A DNA stretch of 64,000 bases from CAIXSC01 sp046349915. GTDB taxonomy: Bacteria > Planctomycetota > Planctomycetia > Pirellulales > Pirellulaceae. Location of the stretch: assembly GCA_046349915.1 (NCBI GenBank), contig JAXMBL010000008.1:434001-498000 (forward strand), written 5' to 3'. The notes under the pieces were generated by a model. It was not told where the DNA came from. It ran no database searches and saw only the letters and a list, made by a program, of their open reading frames with translations. Both the position numbers and the translations under genes were made by a program. Shown piece by piece: positions 1 to 8,200 of this stretch. Every line of letters starts with the position of its first letter. Position 1 is the stretch's first letter.

Positions 1-480
1 GATCTGTCGAGACTCGCTCGACTTTGCCACCGTCACCTTGGCTTCCGCCGACAACTTGCCGTGACGGACGATCAGCTTCGTTTCACCGTCCCCCTTGGCG
101 CGGACGAGCGCCGTGGAGGCCTCGGCGATTTTCGGTGACGCCGATTGGTAAGTCGCTTCGGCGGTGACGTCGCGGGTGAGCCCTTGTGAGTCGACCCATT
201 GGACCACAAACGACTGCTGATCCCCCTGCCCCGTCAATTGGGCTTCGGCAGGGAAGATTCGCAAGGTTCCTTTCGCGTCAGCGTCCGCGGCGTTGACATC
301 GGTAGCGACCGACGCTGAAGTCGCCCAAACCAGCCCCGCAAGCAACAATCCCAAGCCGCCCGCCCGCTTGGCAATCCACCGAGCGGTCGTTAATGGCGAT
401 CGCCCACGCGAGCATCCGGTTTCCGAAGACGAATCACATCGTACGATCGCCGAAGCGAGCTTTGCGGTTTGTTGCGACAT
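1..480 (-). CDS. Ig-like (Big2-type) secreted protein, N-terminal fragment
   Basis: The reverse strand from the ATG at 480 stays open to the window edge (160 codons), so only the N-terminus is visible. It has a basic stretch (WIAKRAGG), a hydrophobic segment (LGLLLAGLVWATSA) that looks like a signal peptide, and then an Ig-like domain: FPAEAQLTGQGDQQSF, DVTAEATYQSASPKIAE, and GETKLIVRHGKLSA. This pattern (bare Big2 domain after a signal) is typical of the larger planctomycete DUF1549/DUF1553 proteins, and the neighbours upstream in the transcript (PPC protein, DUF1501 protein) are their usual partners. Identity as a DUF1549/1553 protein is therefore inferred from context; the diagnostic domains lie outside the window. 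A hairpin at 576-602 separates it from the upstream gene. Confidence 0.7.
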   Translation of the reverse strand, partial: MSQQTAKLASAIVRCDSSSETGCSRGRSPLTTARWIAKRAGGLGLLLAGLVWATSASVATDVNAADADAKGTLRIFPAEAQLTGQGDQQSFVVQWVDSQGLTRDVTAEATYQSASPKIAEASTALVRAKGDGETKLIVRHGKLSAEAKVTVAKSSESRQI

Positions 481-575
481 GGCAGTCTCGAACGGCAGAT
501 TGGACAAAAGCTGAATTTCGGACATCGGTATTGCAAACCTATGAGTTCTCAGAAGCGTGAAATTCCGCGGCGGCT

Positions 576-602
576 GAGCCGTCGCGGTTCGCGCGACGGC
601 TC
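576..602. terminator. Stem-loop between PPC gene and Ig-like gene
   Basis: An 11-bp perfect stem (gagccgtcgcg / cgcgacggctc) with a 5-nt loop lies 15 bp downstream of the stop codon of the minus-strand PPC gene. It has no clear T-tract, so it could be a weak terminator, an attenuator before the Ig-like gene, or a REP-like repeat. Confidence 0.35.
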
Positions 603-616
603 AATCTCTGATCCGA

Positions 617-3109
617 TTACTTCGTGGAGGCGACGCCGCGTTCGGTGTCGATCCGCAAGGTGCCCGATCCGCACAGTTGGCGAACGATCTGCCCATCTTC
701 CTCGACGGAGAGATCGAGCGTCACTCCCTGGTAGTTGCCCACCAAGCAATCCGAGGTGGCTCGCAGGGTGAACGTGACTTCCTTGTCATCCGCCTTGATC
801 TCCTGGAATTCCTGCACCAATTCCACTCCGCGAGGCAGTCGAGCGAGGGTGGCCTTGGCCGTTCCCTCGAACGATCGCAATGGAGTCAATTTCACCACTA
901 CTTTGGCCGTCTTGCCGCGTTCGATCGACGTTCGAGCGAATCTCGCTTCGACGTGAGGTTCGGCGACCTTCAGCGGAAACGGAGCCGCCGCGACATACGT
1001 GCGATTCGCGTTATCGTTGTATCCAGGTCGTTCGCCGCCACTGACGCAAGTCAGCGTCACGAGGTTCGAACCGGCCGCTGCATTACGAGCGGCGCTCACC
1101 AAAAACACCCCTTCGCTCTGATCCGCCTTGAGCGCGACGGGTGTTGCTCCAGTTACTCCAGTCGGTCGCCATTCCATGCCCACGGTCACCGCACCTTCAA
1201 AGCCTGGAGCACGCACGACGCGGAACTTGATGGCCATCTCCCCGTTCTGCACCAGGGCGGACTTCGGTGTTTCGACCTCCAAGGTGAACGGGGCCGGTTC
1301 GGTGACTGCGATCGCCAAGCGATCAACGACTGTGTGCAAGTAGTAGTCGTTGTTGCCGTAGCTGTTCATCGCGATCGTTTGACGGAAACCGCTCACGAAG
1401 TCGCTGGGCGATTTTCCTTCCGCATCGGCCACGGGACGTGCGTGAATCTCGAAGAACTTGCCTTGCAACGGCGTACCAGTCGCCGCTTCGAAGACCACGG
1501 GCACTCGAGTTGTCGCCGCCGTCACTCGCGGCGCCGTCATCGTGACGCCTTCGGGCAGGCCAATCGCGACCAGTTCCATATCGCCCGAGTAAGCACGGTT
1601 GGTGCTGAAGACCGAAACGGTCGTGTTGTAACGATTGCCCACGGCCACATTGATGGCCTGACGAGCCTGCGGAGTGAATTGATTCTCTGGCTCGAGCGGA
1701 ACGTACGTCAGCACCGCGTCGGTTTCTTTCTCGATCTCCACGCGATAGACAAAGTCGTCGCCGCCATTGCCTCGATCATCCTCGACCTTCAGCACGTATT
1801 CACCGTCCGCTGGCGCGTTAAAGTCGATGATGGGATCGAGCGTGTCGCGGTTCAGGCCACCAGTCGGCGGCAGTCCGAGTTGATTGAGCCGCGAGTCAGT
1901 CGCACGTTGCGTCGGCCCCTTGCCGTTAAGCGCCGAAATGCTGATCGTCGGATCGAGAGGCGAGCCCAGCGCGTTCGCCAACGCGTGAACCTTGAATCGC
2001 TCGCCCTTCTTCGCTTGGAAACGGAAGCAGTCGACGTCGCCAGGCTTTTCGATAATCCCGTTGAAGGCAATAGGCAATTCGGACGCCGTCACGCTCGCCA
2101 ACGCCTCACTCGAGTCGTTCGGTTCGCTCTCCAGCACATTCGTCAACGAAGAAACTCGCAGCATGTTGGGCGAGGGCGCCGGCACGTCACCGTCGAGTGC
2201 GACGAAGGGGAACGTTTGAGTCCCAGCGCTGGGCAACGACACCGTCTGCTTCCAACGGCCGCGAGGATCTCCCAGGACGGTCACCTCCAAGGTTTCGCCC
2301 GCCCGCCCTCCCGCCGGATAGACGCCGGTTGGACGAGCGAAGGTTCCCAGATGCAAGCGATAAATGTCATTCGCCGCGTTATAGATGCTGTGGCGCACCG
2401 CGAAGAAGAACTCACCGTCCCGGTCCGCGATCCAAGAGACGATCGGGTCCTGCACATGCAAGGACGAATCGTCGGCCGCGGCCACCGGTTTCCCCTGAGC
2501 ATCCAACAGAGCCAGATGCAAATCAGGCAATCCTCGCTCGACGCCCAGACGAGCGGCTTCGAGTTCCGCGGACAGTCGCTGTCCCTTCTTCGCCTCGACG
2601 CGATACAGATCGACGTCCACCGGTTCTTGCAATCGGCCGGCAACCGTCACGTTCAAGGGAACTGACTTGGCCAACTCTGGCTTGTCGTTACGCTTTTGAG
2701 TCGATTCGTCCTCTTCCATGGTCGGGAAGGGGCCTACGAAAAACCGCTGGTAGTCGGTGACTCCGCTGGTGGTGCGCAATCGCATGCCGTGCATGCCGAG
2801 CGGACAATCATCCTGGACCTTCAATCGCACGCGAACTCGAGTCCCAGGCTCGACGCGTTCCTTGCGACCATTGACCTCCAAGTCGCCCGAAATCTCGTCG
2901 ATCGACTCGACCACAATCCCAGGTCCGTACAGCATGACCTCTTGCGGCTTGTCGAGATAGCGACCGGTGAAGTGCGTCTCGACCGTTGTGCCTCGTTGGC
3001 CGCCCGGCGGCGAGATACGACTCAATCGAGGCGAGCCGGCTCGTGATTGCTCGGCCAAACCAAGACTTAAGACCACAAGGGCCAAGGAACAAATGAATGG
3101 ACGCGACAT
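617..3109 (-). CDS. Secreted protein with PPC (pre-peptidase C-terminal) domains
   Basis: An 830-residue protein if translated from the ATG at 3109, which places a classic signal peptide (MSRPFICSLALVVLSLGLAEQSRA) at the extreme N-terminus; the open frame runs further upstream to 3220 but that stretch is arginine-rich and not signal-like. Residues near 60-130 carry an Ig/IPT-like sheet (ISPPGGQRGTTVETHFTGRYL). Two PPC-type beta-sandwich modules follow: VAGRLQEPVDVDLYRVEAKKGQ at about 155-270 and FNGIIEKPGDVDCFRFQAKKGE at about 350-450. The rest is further beta-rich sandwich domains with no catalytic motif. Such proteins are found with DUF1501 and DUF1549/1553 genes in planctomycetes; their molecular role is not known. 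It probably sits in the same transcript as the DUF1501 gene upstream (243-bp gap) and the Ig-like gene downstream. Confidence 0.82.
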   Translation of the reverse strand: MSRPFICSLALVVLSLGLAEQSRAGSPRLSRISPPGGQRGTTVETHFTGRYLDKPQEVMLYGPGIVVESIDEISGDLEVNGRKERVEPGTRVRVRLKVQDDCPLGMHGMRLRTTSGVTDYQRFFVGPFPTMEEDESTQKRNDKPELAKSVPLNVTVAGRLQEPVDVDLYRVEAKKGQRLSAELEAARLGVERGLPDLHLALLDAQGKPVAAADDSSLHVQDPIVSWIADRDGEFFFAVRHSIYNAANDIYRLHLGTFARPTGVYPAGGRAGETLEVTVLGDPRGRWKQTVSLPSAGTQTFPFVALDGDVPAPSPNMLRVSSLTNVLESEPNDSSEALASVTASELPIAFNGIIEKPGDVDCFRFQAKKGERFKVHALANALGSPLDPTISISALNGKGPTQRATDSRLNQLGLPPTGGLNRDTLDPIIDFNAPADGEYVLKVEDDRGNGGDDFVYRVEIEKETDAVLTYVPLEPENQFTPQARQAINVAVGNRYNTTVSVFSTNRAYSGDMELVAIGLPEGVTMTAPRVTAATTRVPVVFEAATGTPLQGKFFEIHARPVADAEGKSPSDFVSGFRQTIAMNSYGNNDYYLHTVVDRLAIAVTEPAPFTLEVETPKSALVQNGEMAIKFRVVRAPGFEGAVTVGMEWRPTGVTGATPVALKADQSEGVFLVSAARNAAAGSNLVTLTCVSGGERPGYNDNANRTYVAAAPFPLKVAEPHVEARFARTSIERGKTAKVVVKLTPLRSFEGTAKATLARLPRGVELVQEFQEIKADDKEVTFTLRATSDCLVGNYQGVTLDLSVEEDGQIVRQLCGSGTLRIDTERGVASTK

Positions 3110-3305
3110 GCGTTGGCGACTCCGAATGAGGCGATGTTTCGGCGAGTGCGAAGTGGGAATTCGCGGGCGGGAGAGCGATCCACGGGAGGCAAGGCGGAGA
3201 CGACCGGGGCGTCCATCCAAGGGACTTCACGCAGGGTGGACGATAGAACCCGCGGCTGGCGTATCTCGCATAAGTGGGCGTGAGCGTAACGAAACGTTAG
3301 CGAGA

Positions 3306-3331
3306 GGAGCGGCAGTGCAATCTGCCGCTCC
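3306..3331. repeat. Short hairpin after DUF1501 gene
   Basis: A 10-bp perfect inverted repeat, ggagcggcag / ctgccgctcc, with a 6-nt loop (tgcaat), lies 22 bp downstream of the stop of the minus-strand DUF1501 gene. Just beside it (3283-3302) is a looser dyad, gcgtaacg-aa-acgttagcg. It could be a terminator without a T-tract or a REP-like element; the sequence differs from the main palindrome family of the window. Confidence 0.35.
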
Positions 3332-3352
3332 CTCGCCAACCTGAGCTCAAAG

Positions 3353-4699
3353 TTAACCGATCAAATCCTTCACCACTTCGCCGCCATCGATGATCTCGAT
3401 CGGGCGAGCGCCGGGGGTCATCAGCTCCTTGTCGGCGTTGATGCCGATCTGATGATAGACCGTGGTCAGCAGGTCTTCGATGCGAACGGCGTCTTCTTCC
3501 GGTTCGCTGGCCGTGCTGTTCGACGACCCATACACCAAACCTCGCTTGAAGCCACCGCCTGCGAAAGCAGCCGAGTAGACGCGGGGGTAGTGATCGCGGC
3601 CCGCCGTCGCATTGATCTTCGGAGTCCGACCAAACTCGCTGGTTACCATCACCAGCGTCGAGTCGAGCATTCCGCGCTCGTCCAGGTCCGAGATCAAGCC
3701 GGCGACAGCTTGGTCCAGCACCGGCGCTTGGCGTCGCATCGCGGTCTCGATGCCCGCGTGATGGTCCCAGCCGCCGTAGCTGACCGTCACAAAGCGGACG
3801 CCCGCCTCGATCAACCGGCGAGCAAGCAGGAAGCGCATGCCCGCTTCGCTCGCGCCATACTTTTCCTTCGTCGCGGCCGACTCTTGAGTGATATCGAAAG
3901 CCTCGCGAGCCGCGGGCGAACTGATCATCGCGTAGGCTCGTTGATAGAACTCGTCCATCGCTCCGAGCGCCTCGGCCTTACCGGCCATGGCACGGAAGTG
4001 GTCATCGACCACCGATCGAATGCGTTGCCGAGTGCTGAATCGCTGCTCATCCACTCCCGGCGGCAGCAGCAAGTCGCGAACTTGGTAGCCCGATCGGCCC
4101 GGATCGCTGCCGATGCCGAACGGTCCATACTGTGAACCCAAATAACCCGTTCCCGCATACTCGCCAGCGTTCGGAACCGCGACGTACGGAGGCAAGTTGT
4201 GTCGCGAGCCCAGTTCGTGGGCGACGACCGAACCGAGGCTGGGGTGATCGATCGCGGGGCTCTTGCGATAGCCCGTGAACATCGCGTAGCTGGCACGACC
4301 GTGGTCGGCCTCTTTACCGGCGATTGATCGAACGATCGTCATCCGATCGGCGACCTTCGCCAGTCGGCTGAAATTCTCGTTGAAAACCACGCCGCGAATC
4401 GCTGTCTTCGCCACTCCGAACGGACCGCGATATTCGAGCGGCGCTTCCGGCTTCGGGTCCCAAGATTCTTGATGAGCCATACCGCCGGGGAGAACGATTT
4501 GAATCACTCCCTTGGCTTGCCCCTCTTTGCTTTCGTACCACTTCTGGTCCGCTTGCGCATGTTTGGCTCGTAGGAAGTCACCCAAGGTGATTCCGAGCCC
4601 GCCGAGCACACCGACGCGGAGAAACTCGCGTCGCCCCGGCTTGCGAAAACGGGCCGGATCATCCTTCCAGGTCACAACGTCGCCTTCACGAGCCGTCAT
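3353..4699 (-). CDS. DUF1501 protein (Tat-exported, sulfatase/phosphatase-fold)
   Basis: A 448-residue DUF1501 protein. It begins with a twin-arginine-like signal (GRREFLRVGVLGGLGITLGDFL, residues about 23-44) after a short hydrophilic leader. The family core is present: IVLPGGMAHQESWDPKP, DHGRASYAMFTGYR, FVTVSYGGWDHHAGIE, and the C-terminal LVMVTSEFGRTPKINATAGRDHYP. DUF1501 belongs to the alkaline phosphatase/sulfatase superfamily fold, but no substrate has been established. The start at 4699 is supported by an AAGGA motif about 10 bases upstream. It is the first gene of the minus-strand set with the PPC protein and the Ig-like protein, and a second DUF1501 gene occurs at 33111-34556. Confidence 0.92.
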   Translation of the reverse strand: MTAREGDVVTWKDDPARFRKPGRREFLRVGVLGGLGITLGDFLRAKHAQADQKWYESKEGQAKGVIQIVLPGGMAHQESWDPKPEAPLEYRGPFGVAKTAIRGVVFNENFSRLAKVADRMTIVRSIAGKEADHGRASYAMFTGYRKSPAIDHPSLGSVVAHELGSRHNLPPYVAVPNAGEYAGTGYLGSQYGPFGIGSDPGRSGYQVRDLLLPPGVDEQRFSTRQRIRSVVDDHFRAMAGKAEALGAMDEFYQRAYAMISSPAAREAFDITQESAATKEKYGASEAGMRFLLARRLIEAGVRFVTVSYGGWDHHAGIETAMRRQAPVLDQAVAGLISDLDERGMLDSTLVMVTSEFGRTPKINATAGRDHYPRVYSAAFAGGGFKRGLVYGSSNSTASEPEEDAVRIEDLLTTVYHQIGINADKELMTPGARPIEIIDGGEVVKDLIG

Positions 4700-4920
4700 G
4701 CAGCAGTCCTTTCAGTAAAGCAGTATTCAGTTATGTTGCTTTGAGCCAACACGTTACCGTCTTATCGGTCACGCATCAAGCGATTTTTGTGCGATTTAGC
4801 GAGAACCGTCGCAGTCTCAGGCAATCGACCGAGTCCTGGCGGTAGTTTTGCCCGGAGCTCGCTTACAGCATAGTTGCTCGACAGCGACTGCAAAGTGCTT
4901 TTTGTAAATGACTTACAATG

Positions 4921-5027
4921 TAGCCCGCTCGCTTCGCGAGCGGAACAGCCGCGCGGCCCGCGAGCGCCCATCGTCGTCAGCCAATTTACGTCGCGGACCG
5001 AATCGACGGACTGGAAGTCCGTCGTAC
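4921..5027 (+). repeat. Composite palindromic repeat, copy 1
   Basis: The unit begins with tagcccgctcgcttcgcgag, a hairpin (gctcgcttcgcgagc), followed by a GC-rich second half (ccgcgcggcccgcgagcgcc), a linker containing gtcagccaatttacgtcgcgg, and ends in the 24-bp palindrome with arms gacggact / agtccgtc. Copy 2 follows directly and copy 3 lies beyond the adhesin gene at 9976-10082. Confidence 0.85.
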
Positions 5028-5032
5028 AGTAG

Positions 5033-5141
5033 TAGCCCGCTCGCTTCGCGAGCGGATTAGCCGCGCGGTCCGCGAGCGCCCCCCCCGCCGTCAGCCAATT
5101 TACGTCGCGGACCGAATCGACGGACTGGAAGTCCGTCGTAC
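5033..5141 (+). repeat. Composite palindromic repeat, copy 2
   Basis: Nearly identical to copy 1 at 4921-5027, with a longer C-run (cgcccccccc) in the middle. It ends in the same 24-bp palindrome (5118-5141). Confidence 0.85.
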
Positions 5142-5153
5142 AAGGGGAGAGTT

Positions 5154-5177
5154 CGACGGACTGGAAGTCCGTCGTAC
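5154..5177. repeat. 24-bp dispersed palindrome
   Basis: A stand-alone copy of the palindrome that ends the composite repeats: arms cgacggact and agtccgtcg around a 3-nt centre (gga), followed by tac. Other copies in the window lie at 5004, 5118, 9947, 10059, 26885, 37025, 37061, 62132 and 62209. Confidence 0.85.
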
Positions 5178-5224
5178 AAGGAACGCGTGACAAAAACTCG
5201 ACGCGATCATCCCATCTTTACATA

Positions 5225-8200
5225 ATGGCGAAATTCGCCGACGTTGCACCGGCCGGAAGGTCTGTGAGCGTCAACGACAGTCAACGAAGGTTTTGGAAGA
5301 GGTGGTTTGAAGTGATGCGAAGTTTCTTTCATTGGCTGATGAGCAAGTCGAACCGCGTTCATTCCGTTAAGCGATCGTCTCCCGTTAAGGCTACTGCCCT
5401 TTCGAAACCTGCGACAAGGAAGCGGCGAGCATTCCTCGAGAGCCTGGAAACTCGCCGGGTATTGGCGAGCGCCCCGGTCGGCAATGCCGACTCGTATGCG
5501 GTCTTTGCGGACACGACGCTGACCATTGCGGCCGCCGCGGGCGTCTTGGCGAACGACACGGACGAAGACAATGACACGCTCACCGCCGTTCTGTCGACCG
5601 GTCCCAGTCACGGGACTTTGACATTGAACTCGGACGGATCTCTCCAGTACACCCCTACGGCCGGTTATGTGGGGTCTGATTCGTTTCTTTATTTTGCCAA
5701 CGACGGCACGCAAAACTCGGCGGCTACCACCGTTTCTCTCTCGATTCAGTTGTCGAACGTTGCGCCGACTGTGGTCAACGACTCGTACACCTCCTTCCAG
5801 GACAGCTTCCTGGTCATCGGTTCCGCCAACGGCGTGCTTGGCAATGACAGCGACATCAACGGGGACACTCTGTCGGCGACGCTGGTCGGTTCGCCCAGCC
5901 ATGGAACGATTACCTTCAACAACGACGGGTCGTTCAATTACACGCCCACGGCTGGATACGTGGGGGCGGACAGTTTCACCTACAAGGCCAACGATGGCGT
6001 GCTGGATTCAGCGCTTGCGACCGTTTCAATCACGCTCTTGGAATTGAACAACGCGCCCGATGCACAGAACGATAGCTATACGGTTAGCGAAAACGGGACC
6101 CTGCAAGTCACGGCGCCTGACGGCGTGTTGGCCAACGATACCGATGCCGACGGCGACCCTATGACGGCGGTCGTCGTCAGCGATCCTGCGTTAGGCTTGC
6201 TGACATTGAACCCGAACGGATCGTTCATTTACACGCCCATCTCCGACTTCACGGGAACGGACACGTTCACGTACGTGGCGAATGATGGAACAGCAAGCTC
6301 GTTGATCGCGACAGTCACGATTACGATCACGGCGGGAAACGCCGCCCCTCTCGCCGTCAATGACTCGTTTACCGCTGCGGCCAACACGGCGTTAACGATT
6401 GATGCCGGGTCGGGCGTGTTGGCGAACGACACGGACGGCGACAGCGATCCCCTGACCGCGCTCCTAGTATCGAACCCGTCGCACGGAACCGTCACATTGA
6501 ACTCGAACGGTTCGTTTACCTACACGCCTACGACCGGGTACTCGGGCAGTGACAGCTTCACTTACAAGGCCAACGATGGCGCCGATGACTCGAATACTGC
6601 GACCGTGTCGATCACTGTCTCCGCCCCCAATGTCGCGCCGGTGGCAGTCAATGATTCCTACTCGACGCCAGCCAGCACCGCGTTGACGATTGCGGTCGGA
6701 TCGGGTGTGTTGGCGAACGACACCGATGCCAACAGCAATCCGCTGACCGCGGTCCTGGTCGCCAACCCCACGAACGGCACGCTGACGCTGAACGCCAACG
6801 GGTCATTCACATACACCCCAACCACCGGCTTCTCGGGCAGCGACAGCTTTACCTACAAGGCGAACGACGGCTCGCTCGATTCAAACACCGCCACGGTCAC
6901 GATCACCGTTTTGGCCCTGAACGCCGCGCCGGTCGCTGTGAACGATTCCTATTCAACTCCCGCGAGTACCACGTTGACGATTGCGGCCGGCTCAGGCGTG
7001 CTGGTGAACGACACCGACGCGAACAGCAATCCATTGACCGCGGTGCTGGTCGCTAACCCCACGAACGGCACGCTGACGCTGAACGCGAACGGGTCATTCA
7101 CATACACCCCAACCACCGGCTTCTCAGGAAGCGACAGCTTTACTTACAAGGCGAACGACGGCTCGCTCGATTCAAACACCGCTACTGTCACGATCACCGT
7201 TTCGGCCCTGAACGCCGCCCCGGTCGCCGTGAACGATTCCTATTCAACTCCCGCGAGTACCGCGTTGACGATCGCGGCCGGCGCGGGCGTGTTGGCGAAC
7301 GACACCGACGCGAACAGCAATCCATTGACCACCGTTTTGGTCACTAACCCCACCAACGGCACGCTCACGCTCAATGCCAATGGTTCCTTCACCTACACGC
7401 CCAACTCGGGTTTCACGGGCGTGGACGGCTTCACTTACAAAGCGAACGATGGCACGATCGATTCGAACGCGGCCGCGGTGTCAATCACAGTGACTGCCGC
7501 GAACGTCGCTCCGGTGGCGAACGTCGACTCTTACGCTGCTTTTACCGCGACTGCCGTCAACATCAGCGCGGCCCAAGGCGTGCTCGCCAATGACACGGAC
7601 GCCAACGGCAATACGCTGAATGCAGTCTTGGTTTCAGGACCGACAAACGGCGTCTTAACCTTAAACCCGGACGGTTCATTCACCTACACCTCCAACGCAG
7701 GCTTCACGGGAAGCGATAGCTTTACCTACAAGGCCAGCGATGGTGCGTTAGAGTCAACGAACACTCTGGTCTCGTTGACGGTCGTGGCGCCCAATGTCGC
7801 ACCCGTGGGAGTTACCGACTCGTACGGAGCGGTCTCGGGAGCGACTCTCACGGTCCCCGCCAGTTCGGGCGTGCTGGCTAACGATACGGACGTCAACAAC
7901 GATACACTCAGTGCGTCACTGATCACCAACGTCCAGCATGGCGTCCTCACGCTCAACTCGGATGGTTCTTTCACTTACACGCCAACCGTGGGCTACGCAG
8001 GCGCGGACAGCTTTACTTACCGAGCGAACGACGGCGAGTTGAATTCCTCGGCCACCACCGTAAACATTACTGTGACGAGCAATCCACCCACGGCGGTAGC
8101 CGACTCGTACACGGTCTTTTCGAATGCCGTACTCACGCGCACGGCGGCTCAAGGCGTGTTGGCCAACGACACGGATATTGACGGCAACAACTTGACGGCC

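Larger units (their letters stand above)
4700..5224. other. Repeat-filled intergenic region, no gene
   Basis: The space between the divergent DUF1501 and adhesin genes contains two copies of a composite repeat of 107-109 bp (4921-5027, 5033-5141) and one further stand-alone palindrome (5154-5177). The only open frame across it (on the minus strand, 4762-5193) encodes repeated TTDFQSVDSVRDVNW-type strings, which are translations of the repeats and not a protein. The promoters of both flanking genes must lie here, but no convincing -35/-10 pair was seen. Confidence 0.75.

Noticed and set aside
677..2665. Long plus-strand open frame of 662 codons opposite the PPC gene
   Set aside because: It lies entirely antisense to a protein with recognisable domains and a signal peptide, and its translation is arginine/histidine-rich with no family motif, as expected for a high-GC shadow frame.
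4762..5193. Open frame encoding repeated TTDFQSVD strings
   Set aside because: It is the translation of the palindromic repeats, not a gene.
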